Source: Gammaproteobacteria bacterium
GTDB taxonomy: Bacteria; Pseudomonadota; Gammaproteobacteria; SZUA-229
Direction of reading: 5' to 3'
DNA: 64,000 nt
Assembly: GCA_030148865.1 (NCBI GenBank)
Contig: JASBSR010000024.1
Location: 1 to 64,000 of the forward strand
Shown here: piece by piece, positions 36,603 to 46,246 of the stretch
Position numbering within the stretch: the stretch's first letter is position 1
How the letters are laid out: the number at the start of each line of letters is the position of its first letter
Notes under the pieces: generated by a model
Seen by the model: only the letters and a program-made list of their open reading frames with translations
Database searches by the model: none
What the model was told of the DNA's origin: nothing
Position numbers and translations under genes: made by a program

Positions 36603-37580
36603 TTATTGACGGGTACGGCCTGGCTGGTCGTCCAGGTCGCTCGCCAGGTAGGCATTTTTATACTCCTGTTTCAATACGCTAATGCGATCGAGAGCGGCGT
36701 TGGCCAGCTTTTGTGCGGTCAGCATAACGGTTTCATCGCTGGCAGTAGCAACGACGGCATCATAAAGCGAAAAACTGCGGTCGGCACAGGCACAGAGCTG
36801 TTGAATACACGCCTCTGGACTGTTGTTAGCCTGCGCCAGTTGTGTGTGGTAGGCATCGCGTAGTTGCAGATATTGCTGGACAGCCTCGCTGGGCCCGTTA
36901 CTGGCGTCCAGGCTATTTTTATGAGCGATGATGCCCCGGCGTGTTTTAGTGACCAGCACGACTAGCTGGGCAGAATCTGTGGCGAGTCTGTCGATCTCAT
37001 TGGCGAGCTGCTGATCAATATGAATCGCAGTGGCCAGTAGATCAGCCTCGTGCTGGATGACCCTGGGGTCGAGCCGTGGTTCGGCGATCACCGCTTTATT
37101 TTCAGCGTGATAGGCGTGGCGACGTTCGGCTCTGAGCAGGGCGGCGTGGCCGAGTTCTTCACGCGCAAGAATTTCAGCATAATGGCGCACTGCCGCGTTA
37201 TCTGAGTCTGCTGCTACGTGAGTGTAAAAACGAAACGCAATTTCCTCATTATGCACAGCAAAGGCCAGTGCCCGGTAGGGGCTACTGTAATATGGGTCGC
37301 GCGCTTCAGCATCGTAGATCGACGAAACCTGCGGGTCGTGCCAGCTGATCGGGCCGAGGTTGCTATTCGCTTCGATTTTTTCCTGCGCCATCCATTCCAG
37401 TAACAGGCGTTCGTGTTCTTTTTCTTCGTGTACCATGCGTTCAAACAGGGCGGCGGCCGAGTGGTTGTGGCCCGCGTGCATGGTGCTGGCCAGCTGGGTA
37501 TAACGCCGGATAGCCTCGCGTTCCGCCTGGAGCGCGATAGACATTAAATCACCGGTACTGCTCACTCTGTTTGACAGCAT
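36603..37580 (-). CDS. Ferritin-like/rubrerythrin-type diiron protein
   Basis: 325 residues. The N-terminal ferritin-like four-helix domain carries two E...ExxH-type sets: EREAIRRY with HEEKEHE, and EEIAFRFY with REELGHAALLRAE, which would bind a diiron centre as in rubrerythrin. The C-terminal 150 residues are helical (SEAVQQYLQLRDAYHTQLAQ) and may form a second bundle, perhaps a DUF2383-like segment. It may detoxify peroxide or store iron. It is divergent from nosR with only 178 bases between the starts, which contain Fnr-like sites, so co-regulation with denitrification is plausible. Confidence 0.75.
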   Translation of the reverse strand: MLSNRVSSTGDLMSIALQAEREAIRRYTQLASTMHAGHNHSAAALFERMVHEEKEHERLLLEWMAQEKIEANSNLGPISWHDPQVSSIYDAEARDPYYSSPYRALAFAVHNEEIAFRFYTHVAADSDNAAVRHYAEILAREELGHAALLRAERRHAYHAENKAVIAEPRLDPRVIQHEADLLATAIHIDQQLANEIDRLATDSAQLVVLVTKTRRGIIAHKNSLDASNGPSEAVQQYLQLRDAYHTQLAQANNSPEACIQQLCACADRSFSLYDAVVATASDETVMLTAQKLANAALDRISVLKQEYKNAYLASDLDDQPGRTRQ

Positions 37581-37630
37581 ATGATCGCTTCCTCATCGAC
37601 GCATTATCTGAATATTGTCGTGGTTGTTGC

Positions 37631-37656
37631 TTGATTTGAGTCATGACCCGGATCAA
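37631..37656. promoter_or_regulatory. Two overlapping Fnr/Dnr-like boxes between the ferritin-like gene and nosR
   Basis: The left box TTGAT-TTGA-GTCAT and the right box ATGAC-CCGG-ATCAA share two bases and together form a 26-base dyad around the palindrome GTCATGAC. Each box has one perfect outer Fnr half-site (TTGAT or ATCAA) and a degenerate inner one. The position is about 100 bases before the nosR ATG and 51 bases before the divergent gene's start. CRP/FNR-family regulators (Fnr, Dnr, NnrR) commonly control nos genes. Confidence 0.55.
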
Positions 37657-37758
37657 GCAGAGCACAGATAATCATGAACATGCAACAGATTAGACCAAAT
37701 CAGCCAAATAACCTATGTAATTTATGGTTTTATACTTACTTGTTTTGTATGCATATTC

Positions 37759-39954
37759 ATGTCCATACTGCCTGAGATGGATGCTCACAGAACGATACGA
37801 TGGCTGATTTTACTGCTACTGATGCAGTATCTGGCAGTGGGCAGTGCATTTGCGGGTTCAAAGCTGCCGTATTTTCTTGGCACACACAGTGTCGAGGAGG
37901 TTTTCCCGGGAGCCGATAGCCTGGGCGAGCCAACGGGAGAGCCCCCGGTGGCGCTCGCTTATAAACAGGGAGAGCAGCTCGGTTTAGTGTTTCTGACCTC
38001 CGATTTTATGAACACGACGGGGTATTCGGGTAAACCGATACACCAGCTGGTGGCCATGGATATGCAGGGTCGGATCCAGAAAGTGCTGCTGGTTGAACAT
38101 CACGAACCTATTGTACTGGTCGGTATTCCCGAAACGCGGATTACGGCTGTGCTCAAGAACTATATCGGGCTGGATGTAGCTAAGCTGGTGAGCGGAACAG
38201 AAGATCATCAGATCGATGTGGTGTCTGGCGCCACGGTGACGGTCATGGTGATGGATGACACGATTTTACGTAGCGCCATCAAAGTGGCGCGCAATCAGGG
38301 TCTGGCCGGGCTTACGCCCAAACGTAAACGAACTGGTCCGGTGGCATCGATAAATCCCGATATTGATCAGCATGCGGATTGGGCAACGCTGGTCAGGGAA
38401 GGCTCGATCGCGCATCTTAAAATCAGCCTGCAACAAATCAATGATGCGTTCAAAGAATCAGGTAATCCACGGGCGCTGGATTTTCCCGAGGCAGGCGCAG
38501 CCGATGAAACCTTTGTCGAGCTTTACGCTGCGGTGGTCTCCATCCCCAGCATCGGCCGTAGCTTGCTGGGTGAAAACGAATATCGTAATTTAATTCACCA
38601 GCTGCAGCCGGGTGAGCAGGCAATTTTACTCGCGGGTGATGGTCGCTTTTCATTTAAAGGGTCGGGGTATGTGCGCGGCGGTATTTTTGACCGCTTTCAG
38701 ATTATTCAGGGTGACAGCTCAATCCGTTTTCATGACCGTTTTCACAAGCGCTTAAATCGCATCGCCGCCGAAGGTGCACCCAGGCTGAAAGATGTGGATC
38801 TGTTCAGAACGCCGGCAGATTTGAAATTCAATGCGGCGGCGCCATGGAAACTGGAATTGCTGGTTGGCCGGAATATCGGTCCGACAAAAAAAGCATTTCT
38901 GACCTTTGACCTGAACTACAGCGTACCAGAAAAATATCTAAGCTTCACCAAAACACCACCCGCTAATGGTGCAATGACGCGTACGTCTGAGAAGGCAGTG
39001 CCCGTGTGGAAAAAAATGTGGCAACTGAAGCTTACCGAAGTTGTTGTACTGGGACTGGCGCTGAGCGTACTTACGTGTCTCTTCTTTTTTCAGGACTGGC
39101 TGGTGCAGCGACCGAGGCTCACTTTCTGGGCGCGTATCGGGTTTTTAAGTTTTACCTTGTTTGGTCTCGGCTGGTATTTCAATGCTCAGTTATCGGTAGT
39201 CAATATTCTGGCTATGTTCAGCGCCATAGTGAATGGTTTTGACTGGAATTATTTTCTCATGGAGCCACTAATTTTTATTCTCTGGGGGTCAGTGGCAGCT
39301 GCATTATTGTTTTGGGGACGCGGCCCATATTGCGGCTGGTTGTGTCCATTTGGTGCGTTACAGGAATTACTCAATCGCATCGCTAAACTCTTTCGGCTTA
39401 AACAGTTCAGCGTGCCGTGGGCGATTCACGAACGCATCTGGACTTTTAAGTATTTAATTTTTCTTGGTTTGTTTGGCCTGTCATTGTACTCGCTGGAATG
39501 GGCCGAGCGTCTGGCCGAAGTCGAGCCGTTTAAGACGGCGATTATTTTAAAATTTGTCCGTGACTGGCCCTATGTGCTTTTTGCACTGGCGGTACTGATA
39601 CCGGGTTTATTTATCGAGCGGTTTTATTGCCGCTATTTATGCCCTCTGGGAGCAGCATTGGCAATACCCGGCAGAATGCGCATGTTTGCCTGGCTCAGGC
39701 GTTATCGGGAATGCGGCTCGCCCTGCCAGCGATGCAGTAACGAATGTATGGTACAGGCGATTCATCGTGATGGTCACATCAATGTTAATGAGTGTCTCTA
39801 TTGTCTGCATTGCCAGGTGGTGTATTCAGATGACCATGCCTGTCCGGTGTTAATACAGAAGCGCTTGAAGCGTGAGCGCCGCGATGCGCGTGCAGCGGTG
39901 TTTAATGGCGCACCTGAGTCTGCCATTGCAAAACAGTTAAAGCAGAAAAAATAG
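37759..39954 (+). CDS. nosR: Nitrous-oxide reductase maturation/electron-donor protein NosR
   Basis: 731 residues. Signal peptide, then a periplasmic FMN-binding domain with the covalent flavin-attachment motif SGATVTVM. Five or six transmembrane helices (about residues 420-640) carry the motifs CGWLCPFGALQE and CRYLCPLGAALAIPGR. Two cytoplasmic 4Fe-4S clusters follow (CGSPCQRCSNECM and CLYCLHCQV). NosR is thought to deliver electrons from quinol to NosZ. It is the first gene of the nos operon. No apbE/nosX flavin transferase gene is in the window, so flavin loading must be done from elsewhere. Confidence 0.95.
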   Translation: MSILPEMDAHRTIRWLILLLLMQYLAVGSAFAGSKLPYFLGTHSVEEVFPGADSLGEPTGEPPVALAYKQGEQLGLVFLTSDFMNTTGYSGKPIHQLVAMDMQGRIQKVLLVEHHEPIVLVGIPETRITAVLKNYIGLDVAKLVSGTEDHQIDVVSGATVTVMVMDDTILRSAIKVARNQGLAGLTPKRKRTGPVASINPDIDQHADWATLVREGSIAHLKISLQQINDAFKESGNPRALDFPEAGAADETFVELYAAVVSIPSIGRSLLGENEYRNLIHQLQPGEQAILLAGDGRFSFKGSGYVRGGIFDRFQIIQGDSSIRFHDRFHKRLNRIAAEGAPRLKDVDLFRTPADLKFNAAAPWKLELLVGRNIGPTKKAFLTFDLNYSVPEKYLSFTKTPPANGAMTRTSEKAVPVWKKMWQLKLTEVVVLGLALSVLTCLFFFQDWLVQRPRLTFWARIGFLSFTLFGLGWYFNAQLSVVNILAMFSAIVNGFDWNYFLMEPLIFILWGSVAAALLFWGRGPYCGWLCPFGALQELLNRIAKLFRLKQFSVPWAIHERIWTFKYLIFLGLFGLSLYSLEWAERLAEVEPFKTAIILKFVRDWPYVLFALAVLIPGLFIERFYCRYLCPLGAALAIPGRMRMFAWLRRYRECGSPCQRCSNECMVQAIHRDGHINVNECLYCLHCQVVYSDDHACPVLIQKRLKRERRDARAAVFNGAPESAIAKQLKQKK

Positions 39955-40012
39955 AAGTGCCAGAAATGTAATGTAGTAACCGATTCCGACATTGAGCCGG
40001 AGTTCTTGATTC

Positions 40013-40030
40013 ACCTGCAACGATGCAGGT
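40013..40030 (+). other. Perfect 7-bp hairpin between nosR and nosZ
   Basis: ACCTGCA-ACGA-TGCAGGT, directly before the nosZ ribosome-binding site (AAGGAG, 40038-40043). There is no T-run, so it is not an intrinsic terminator. It may protect or process the nosZ message, or be a DNA-binding dyad. Confidence 0.4.
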
Positions 40031-40051
40031 ACATTGTAAGGAGAAGACGTT

Positions 40052-41977
40052 ATGACAGACGAAAGTAAAAAGCTTGAAACAGAAGGTGTCACCCGGCGTG
40101 CATTGCTCACCGGTTCAGCCAAACTGACAGCGCTGGCAGGGGTGGGTACCCTGGCGGGGCTGACGGGGCTGGCAGGGATGACACCTGAAACTGCAGTAGC
40201 CGCAGCAGGGAATAAGGCTGTTGTGGCACCGGGCGACCTCGATGACTATTATGGTTTCTGGAGCAGCGGTCAGACAGGGGAGCTGCGTATTATGGGGGTG
40301 CCTTCTATGCGTGAACTGGTGCGCATACCGGTCTTCAACCGTTGTAGTGCCTCGGGCTGGGGGCTCACTAATGAGAGCCGCAAGATTCTACGCGAAGGTC
40401 TGCTGCCAGAAACCAAAAAGTTTCTTGATAGTGGTAACCGTGGTGGCGTCTGGCTCAACGGTGATCTGCATCATCCGCACATGTCATTCACCGACGGAAC
40501 GTATGATGGCCGTTATATATTCATGAATGACAAAGCTAATACCCGCGTTGCACGCGTGCGCTGCGATGTGATGAAGTGCGACAAGATCATTGAAATCCCC
40601 AATGCGGCGGATATCCATGGTTTGCGCCCGCAAAAATATCCACGTACCGGCTATGTGTTCGCCAACGGTGAGCATCGTGTGCCAATCCCTAATGATGGCA
40701 GTATTCTGGATGAACCAGAAAAATATCATGCTATTTTTACTGCGATTGATGGCGATGAAATGAAAGTCGCATGGCAGGTGATAGTCGATGGTAATCTGGA
40801 TAACTGTGATGCTGATTATCAGGGGCTGTATGCGTTCTCTACCTGTTACAACAGTGAAGAGGCGACAAACCTGGTCAATATGATGGCGAACGAACGTGAC
40901 TGGGCGGTGGTGTTCGATCTCAAGGCCATCGAAGCTGGCGTTAAGAAAGGTGATTTCAAAAAAATCAATGGTGTGCCTGTGCTGGATGGCCGCAAAGGTT
41001 CGAAATACACACGTTATATACCTGTGCCGAACAGCCCGCATGGCTGTAATACCGCACCGGATGGGATTCATGTGGTATTCAACGGCAAGTTATCACCCAC
41101 AGTGACTGTCATCGATGTTAGAAAATTGCCTGACCTGTTCAAGGACAAGATCAAACCGCGTGATACAGTGGTCGCCGAACCCGAGCTTGGTCTGGGGCCA
41201 TTGCACACCGCTTTTGATGGCAAGGGCAATGCTTACACCACGCTGTTCCTCGATAGCCAATCGGTAAAATGGAATATCCAGAAAGCCATCGACGCTTACA
41301 ATGGCAAAAAAGTGAATCCTGTTCTCGATAAAATCGATGTGCATTATCAGCCCGGCCACAATCACACCAGCATGGGCGAAACCAAAGAGGCCGACGGTCA
41401 GTGGCTGGTCTCGCTTAATAAATTTTCCAAAGACCGTTACATCAACGTTGGTCCATTAAAACCAGAGAATGACAGTTTGATTGATATTACGGGCAGTAAA
41501 ATGAAACTGGTTCATGACGGTCCAACCTATGCTGAGCCACACGACTGTATTATTGTGCGTACTGATATCGTCAACCCTGATTCAATATGGACCAAAGGTG
41601 ACCGGATGTGGGCGGATGCCAGTGCCCAGGCGAAAAAGGATAACATTGAGCTGGGAGTGACTTCCAAAGTGATACGCGATGGCAAAAAAGTGCGTGTCTA
41701 CATGTGGTCGATTGCACCCAACTTTAGCATGGAAAAATTCACGGTTAAACAAGGTGATGAAGTCACGGTTTACATCAGCAACAGTGATTCTATCGATGAT
41801 CTGACGCATGGTTTTACCCTGGCGAATTACGGCGTGGCGATGGAAATAGGGCCACAGCAAACCTCATCAGTTACTTTTACGGCTGATCGTGCCGGTGTTC
41901 ACTGGTTCTATTGTCAGTGGTTTTGTCATGCATTGCACATGGAAATGCGCGGTCGTATGCTGGTTGAGCCTGCGTAA
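40052..41977 (+). CDS. nosZ: Nitrous-oxide reductase NosZ, clade I (Tat-exported)
   Basis: 641 residues. It reduces N2O to N2 in the periplasm as a homodimer. The N-terminus carries a twin-arginine signal ([19 protein letters not shown]). A seven-bladed propeller holds the CuZ histidines ([28 protein letters not shown]). The C-terminal cupredoxin domain has the CuA motif [12 protein letters not shown]. The Tat signal and the company of nosR place it in clade I. It is the second gene of nosRZDFYL. Confidence 0.98.
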   Translation: MTDESKKLETEGVTRRALLTGSAKLTALAGVGTLAGLTGLAGMTPETAVAAAGNKAVVAPGDLDDYYGFWSSGQTGELRIMGVPSMRELVRIPVFNRCSASGWGLTNESRKILREGLLPETKKFLDSGNRGGVWLNGDLHHPHMSFTDGTYDGRYIFMNDKANTRVARVRCDVMKCDKIIEIPNAADIHGLRPQKYPRTGYVFANGEHRVPIPNDGSILDEPEKYHAIFTAIDGDEMKVAWQVIVDGNLDNCDADYQGLYAFSTCYNSEEATNLVNMMANERDWAVVFDLKAIEAGVKKGDFKKINGVPVLDGRKGSKYTRYIPVPNSPHGCNTAPDGIHVVFNGKLSPTVTVIDVRKLPDLFKDKIKPRDTVVAEPELGLGPLHTAFDGKGNAYTTLFLDSQSVKWNIQKAIDAYNGKKVNPVLDKIDVHYQPGHNHTSMGETKEADGQWLVSLNKFSKDRYINVGPLKPENDSLIDITGSKMKLVHDGPTYAEPHDCIIVRTDIVNPDSIWTKGDRMWADASAQAKKDNIELGVTSKVIRDGKKVRVYMWSIAPNFSMEKFTVKQGDEVTVYISNSDSIDDLTHGFTLANYGVAMEIGPQQTSSVTFTADRAGVHWFYCQWFCHALHMEMRGRMLVEPA

Positions 41978-41986
41978 TTTGGTATT

Positions 41987-43300
41987 GTGACATTTATTCA
42001 GCAAGTCATGGGTCCGTCTGTCAGTCGTGTGCTGGCAGGCGGGCTCCTGCTATGGGGGACCCTGTTTTCAGCGCAGGCCAGAGAATGGCAGGTGGCACCG
42101 GGTCACGGTGTATTACAGGCCGCGATCAATGCGGCGCATAGCGGTGACACGCTGATTCTGTCTTCGGGGATTTACTATGGTCCGGTGAATATTCACCGGA
42201 GTCTGAGTATGCTGGGCAATAACGCCAGTGTGATCAACGGCGAAGACTCGACACATGTGATAACAGTATCAGCCCCTGATGTGCTGATTAAAAATCTGCA
42301 TATCGAGCATTCCGGTAACGACCCGGTCAGCGAGGACAGCGGCATCTTTGTGACCGATGCCGGTGATCGTTCGCGGATTGAAGCCAATTATTTTGAAAAT
42401 AACCTCATTGGTATTTATTTAAAAGGACCAGAGTCAGTCGTGGTCAGCCATAATATTATTGTGGGCAGTCGTGATCAGCGGATAAATGATCGTGGCAATG
42501 GCATCTATTTATGGAATACTCCGGGATCCGTGATTGAAGGTAATACGGTTCGTTACGGTCGTGATGGTATTTTTGTAACCAGCAGTCGTAACAATGTGTT
42601 CCGCGGCAATCAGCTGCGCGATTTACGTTTTGGCATACATTATATGTACACTAACGATAGCGAAGTGAGCAATAATATCTCGATCAATAATCATGTTGGC
42701 TATGCCCTGATGTTTTCGCATCGTTTACAAATTAAAAATAACCGCTCACTGGATGATCATGAGCGCGGCATGTTTTTTAATTTTGCAAACTATTCGGAGA
42801 TAGACGGCAATCAGGTCATCAGTGGCGAAAACGGCATTAACGAAAAATGCGTGTTTATATATAACAGTAATTTTAATCAAATTGCTAATAACAGATTCGA
42901 GGGCTGTCAGATCGGAATTCACTTTACGGCTGGTTCAGAAAGCAATGAGATTTATGCAAATGCATTTATCGATAATCGGCATCAGGTGAAATACGTGGGG
43001 ACACGACATATCGAGTGGTCAAAAAACGGTCGCGGCAATTACTGGAGCGATAATCTCACGTTTGATATTGATGGCAACGGCATCGCTGATCAACCATACC
43101 GGCCTAATGACCTGGTAGACCAGATTATCTGGCGGCATCCGTTGGCCAAGCTGCTACTGAATAGTCCGGCAGTGCAGATATTAAAATGGGCGCAGTCCGA
43201 ATTTCCCGGCATTCACCCCGGTGGCGTAACGGACAGCGCGCCGCTGATGCTGGCGCCACCAGTGAGCTTCGCTGTGCCAACAGCAATGTCGGGTGGCTAA
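41987..43300 (+). CDS. nosD: Copper-maturation protein NosD
   Basis: 437 residues from GTG 41987; ATG 42008 is an alternative, and neither has a good ribosome-binding site. A signal peptide ends near AQA. The mature protein is a right-handed parallel beta-helix of CASH repeats (NNVFRGNQLRDLRFGIHYMYTNDS, NNHVGYALMF). NosD delivers copper/sulfur to apo-NosZ for CuZ assembly together with NosF and NosY. The stop overlaps the possible GTG start of nosF. Confidence 0.94.
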   Translation: MTFIQQVMGPSVSRVLAGGLLLWGTLFSAQAREWQVAPGHGVLQAAINAAHSGDTLILSSGIYYGPVNIHRSLSMLGNNASVINGEDSTHVITVSAPDVLIKNLHIEHSGNDPVSEDSGIFVTDAGDRSRIEANYFENNLIGIYLKGPESVVVSHNIIVGSRDQRINDRGNGIYLWNTPGSVIEGNTVRYGRDGIFVTSSRNNVFRGNQLRDLRFGIHYMYTNDSEVSNNISINNHVGYALMFSHRLQIKNNRSLDDHERGMFFNFANYSEIDGNQVISGENGINEKCVFIYNSNFNQIANNRFEGCQIGIHFTAGSESNEIYANAFIDNRHQVKYVGTRHIEWSKNGRGNYWSDNLTFDIDGNGIADQPYRPNDLVDQIIWRHPLAKLLLNSPAVQILKWAQSEFPGIHPGGVTDSAPLMLAPPVSFAVPTAMSGG

Positions 43301-43307
43301 ACTAAAC

Positions 43308-44234
43308 ATGGCAAATAAGCGTGTGATTTCATTGCACAGTGTTGCCAAACAGTACGGCAATGAAACTGTGGTGCGCGATCTTAGCCTGAGCGTGCAGGCC
43401 GGTGAATGTGTTGTGCTGGTTGGCCACAATGGCGCAGGCAAGACCACATTGATGAAGTTGATGCTGGGGCTGACACGACCGACGTCGGGCAAAGTCGAAG
43501 TGCTGGCAGGCAATCCCGCCCTGAGAACTGCGGTCGCGCAGCGTAAGGCACTGGGGTATTTGCCCGAAAGCGTGGCCTTTTATGAAGCCATGACGGGACG
43601 CGAAGTGCTGACATTTTATGCGCGCCTGAAAAGCGTAGCCAATACACAAACAGAGAAGCTGTTGCAGCTGGTGGGGCTTGGTGCTGCGGCGCAGCGACGC
43701 GTGGCCACCTATTCAAAAGGTATGCGGCAACGCCTGGGTCTGGCGCAGGCCTTGCTCGGTGAGCCGCGGCTACTGTTTCTCGATGAGCCTACCACCGGGC
43801 TTGACCCTTCATTACGCCAGGATTTTTACCAGCTGATTGATGCCATGCACCAAAAAGGCGTGACCTCGCTGATTTCATCGCATGCGCTCAACGAAGTCGA
43901 AGCCAGAGCCAGTCGTTTCGTAATTATGAAAGCCGGTACCATGGTCGCCTGCGGTAGTCTCGATGAGCTTTATGCGCAGGCGGCCTTGCCAGCACAGGTG
44001 CGCATCAGCGTGACACCGGGTCAGACGACTCGGGTGGCGGAACGTCTGGGCACAGCCGTTAACATTGCCGAGCTGAACCACCAGAGCCTGAGTCTGTGGT
44101 GTAGCAATGGTGAAAAAATGCCGTTGATCCGACGCATTAGCGAACTTGGTGAAGTGGTATGTGATATCCAGATCACGCCACCACGGCTGGATGAAGTGTA
44201 TAAATATTTTATGCGCGGAGATTCAGCATCATGA
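43308..44234 (+). CDS. nosF: ABC transporter ATPase NosF
   Basis: 308 residues from ATG 43308; a GTG at 43293 is possible. Walker A is GHNGAGKTT, the signature TYSKGMRQRLGLAQ and Walker B LLFLDEPTTGLD, followed by an H-loop in SSHAL. It pairs with NosY to energise the NosD maturation step. The stop overlaps the nosY start by four bases. Confidence 0.95.
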   Translation: MANKRVISLHSVAKQYGNETVVRDLSLSVQAGECVVLVGHNGAGKTTLMKLMLGLTRPTSGKVEVLAGNPALRTAVAQRKALGYLPESVAFYEAMTGREVLTFYARLKSVANTQTEKLLQLVGLGAAAQRRVATYSKGMRQRLGLAQALLGEPRLLFLDEPTTGLDPSLRQDFYQLIDAMHQKGVTSLISSHALNEVEARASRFVIMKAGTMVACGSLDELYAQAALPAQVRISVTPGQTTRVAERLGTAVNIAELNHQSLSLWCSNGEKMPLIRRISELGEVVCDIQITPPRLDEVYKYFMRGDSAS

Positions 44235-45058
44235 GACTGTTGTGGGTACTGGCACTCAAGGAACTGCGTGATGGTTTGCGCAATCGCTGGATTGCCGCCA
44301 CGATCCTGTTGCTGGGCGCACTGGCGCTGGTGTTGTCCATGCTGGGTTCAGCGCCAATCGGATCGGTGCGCGCGAGTGCACTCGACATCAGTGTGATTAG
44401 CCTGGCGAGTTTGAGCGTGTATCTGATCCCGCTGATTGCTCTGATGCTGTCATTTGATACGCTGGTTGGTGAGTTCGAACGCGGCACCATGCTGTTGTTG
44501 CTAACCTATCCGGTAACACGCGGGCAGGTCATTCTGGGCAAGTTTATGGGGCACGTCATGATTATACTGGTTGCCATCCTTGCCGGTTATGGTGGTGCCC
44601 TGCTCATCATGATTGCCGTGAACGGTGGCAGCACAGAAGGCTGGCAGGCGTATCTTCTGATGATGCTGAGCTCACTGCTGCTGGGCGCAATTTTTATTGC
44701 GCTGGGCTATCTGGTCAGTGTGCTGGTGAAAGAACGCGCTACCGCGGCAGGGTCGGCAATCGGTCTATGGCTGGTGTTTGTTGTGCTCTACGATTTATTG
44801 CTGTTCGGTGCGCTGATGCTGGATCAGGGCCAGATGCTTGGTCAGCAACTGTTTGCCATGCTGATGCTGGTCAGTCCGACAGATACCTACCGCATACTTA
44901 ACTTGAGTGTATTCGAGGGTGTCAGTCAGGCAGCGGGGATAGCGGGAGTTGCCAGTGGTGCTGGGATGAGCAGTTATTTGCTAATCAGCGTTATGTTGTT
45001 GTGGTTGATCGTGCCCTTAACAACAACAGCGCTGGTATTTCAACGTCGGGAACTTTAG
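44231..45058 (+). CDS. nosY: ABC transporter permease NosY
   Basis: 275 residues, an integral membrane protein with about six helices and the typical NosY opening LRDGLRNRWIAATILLLG. The segment FERGTMLLLLTYPVTRGQVILGKF is characteristic of ABC-2-type permeases. Forms the membrane part of NosFY. It is coupled to nosF by a four-base overlap. Confidence 0.93.
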   Translation: MRLLWVLALKELRDGLRNRWIAATILLLGALALVLSMLGSAPIGSVRASALDISVISLASLSVYLIPLIALMLSFDTLVGEFERGTMLLLLTYPVTRGQVILGKFMGHVMIILVAILAGYGGALLIMIAVNGGSTEGWQAYLLMMLSSLLLGAIFIALGYLVSVLVKERATAAGSAIGLWLVFVVLYDLLLFGALMLDQGQMLGQQLFAMLMLVSPTDTYRILNLSVFEGVSQAAGIAGVASGAGMSSYLLISVMLLWLIVPLTTTALVFQRREL

Positions 45059-45076
45059 TGTCGGATAAAACCGCGT

Positions 45077-45562
45077 ATGCGTAAATCATATTATCTTGTG
45101 TTTGTTCTGGCATTAGCCGCCTGCGAAAAAAATCAGCCTGCCGCAGTGCCGCTGCCGCAAACCCTGACGCGCGACGCCAATGGTTATTATTGTCTGATGA
45201 CTGTGCTTAACCATAGCGGGCCCAAGGCGCAGATAATTCTTGATGACCGGCAGCCAGCGCTATGGTTTACCTCGGTGCGAGACATGATTGCATTCACCCG
45301 GTCGGCCGAAGAACCCAAAAACATCGCGGTGATCTACGTCAATGACATGACTGACGCCGACTGGGATCATCCGGGAGTCGATAACTGGATAGACGCACAT
45401 AAGGCCTGGTACGTGCTGGGCAGTGGTCGCGCAGGTGGTATGGGCGCAGCAGAGGTCGTGCCTTTTGCGACAGCCATCAGCGCCGAGCTGTTTGCCAAAA
45501 AGCAGGGCGGGGTGGTGTATACGTTTGCCGCTATTCCGCCGGGAGCGGTGCAGTCAGAATAA
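45077..45562 (+). CDS. nosL: Copper-chaperone lipoprotein NosL
   Basis: 161 residues. Signal and lipobox LALAAC give a lipidated cysteine at residue 16. The copper site of NosL is normally a C-G-M motif; here the equivalent is NGYYCLMTVL, which keeps the Cys and Met but has Leu for Gly. The segment SGRAGGMGAAEVVPF is family-typical. NosL binds Cu(I) and hands it to the NosDFY machine. It is the last recognised gene of the nos operon. Confidence 0.92.
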   Translation: MRKSYYLVFVLALAACEKNQPAAVPLPQTLTRDANGYYCLMTVLNHSGPKAQIILDDRQPALWFTSVRDMIAFTRSAEEPKNIAVIYVNDMTDADWDHPGVDNWIDAHKAWYVLGSGRAGGMGAAEVVPFATAISAELFAKKQGGVVYTFAAIPPGAVQSE

Positions 45563-45872
45563 TTCCGGCCAGGTACCAGTATTGATTAAGAGTGCTGGTT
45601 ATGGTTTGGTCACGCCTCAGCATTGGGCAAGATTAAATCTCTCCAGCATCTTTTATCTGGATGGCAGTGTCATAGTCCGGGTGCGAGTTCCATGGCTTTG
45701 CGAGAAAAATATTGTGCTGCTCAATAGTGCGGTATAAGCAGGAGTGCAGAAAAAACGGGAGCCTGGCGGCCAGGTAAGTCCCTGAGCAAATAGCGATGTG
45801 TTTTTTTACTCCCCACCTGTTCTGATTGCAAGCGATGGGGCAGTTGAGCGATGACAAATGTTGCGGTTTGAT
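45563..45872. other. Intergenic region after nosL, no gene recognised
   Basis: About 310 bases between nosL and the convergent small gene at 45873. Open frames here lack homology and coding-like structure. No T-run terminator hairpin was recognised. It probably includes the end of the nos transcript. Confidence 0.4.
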
Positions 45873-46205
45873 TTATTCAGCTATTACGCTACAGCTGGCT
45901 TCGGCGCTGTTGCTGTCTAGTAGCACTAGCAACAGAGCGTAGCCACTGGTTTCCAGTGGCGGATCGCTGCAGTTACAGCCGGCGATGATTTCGGTGAAAA
46001 ACACACTGACCCGAATCTGGATGCAGTTATCGTTGGTTGTGCTGCTGAGGATGGAGACGGAAATCTGGCTGTCATCGACGATGCCGCCCTGGCTGGTGGC
46101 GAGATGCAATGGCAGGCTGCCGGTGGGAAGGTTTTCCAGCTCGGCTTTCAGGCTGGTGGCGAAATCGACAGTGCCCCAGTGTTTGAGTGCCTTGTGTAGT
46201 TGCAC
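45873..46205 (-). CDS. Conserved hypothetical protein with CNCSDPP motif
   Basis: 110 residues from GTG 46205. Central LPTGSLPLHLATSQGGIVDDSQI and the C-terminal VFFTEIIAGCNCSDPPLETSGYAL look like a small conserved proteobacterial protein with a CxC-type motif, but I do not recall its function. No signal or membrane helix. Just upstream lies a relic of a glutathione S-transferase gene. Confidence 0.6.
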   Translation of the reverse strand: MQLHKALKHWGTVDFATSLKAELENLPTGSLPLHLATSQGGIVDDSQISVSILSSTTNDNCIQIRVSVFFTEIIAGCNCSDPPLETSGYALLLVLLDSNSAEASCSVIAE

Positions 46206-46246
46206 GGTGATCTCGCGGCGGTGGTGTCTGGCCAGTTTAACAGATG

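Noticed and set aside
40005-40020. TTGATTCACCTGCA before nosZ as an Fnr box
   Set aside because: Only the left half-site matches; the right half is part of the hairpin. Chance match likely.
45633-45857. 74-residue open frame in the gap after nosL
   Set aside because: No recognised domain, no clear start signal; probably non-coding.
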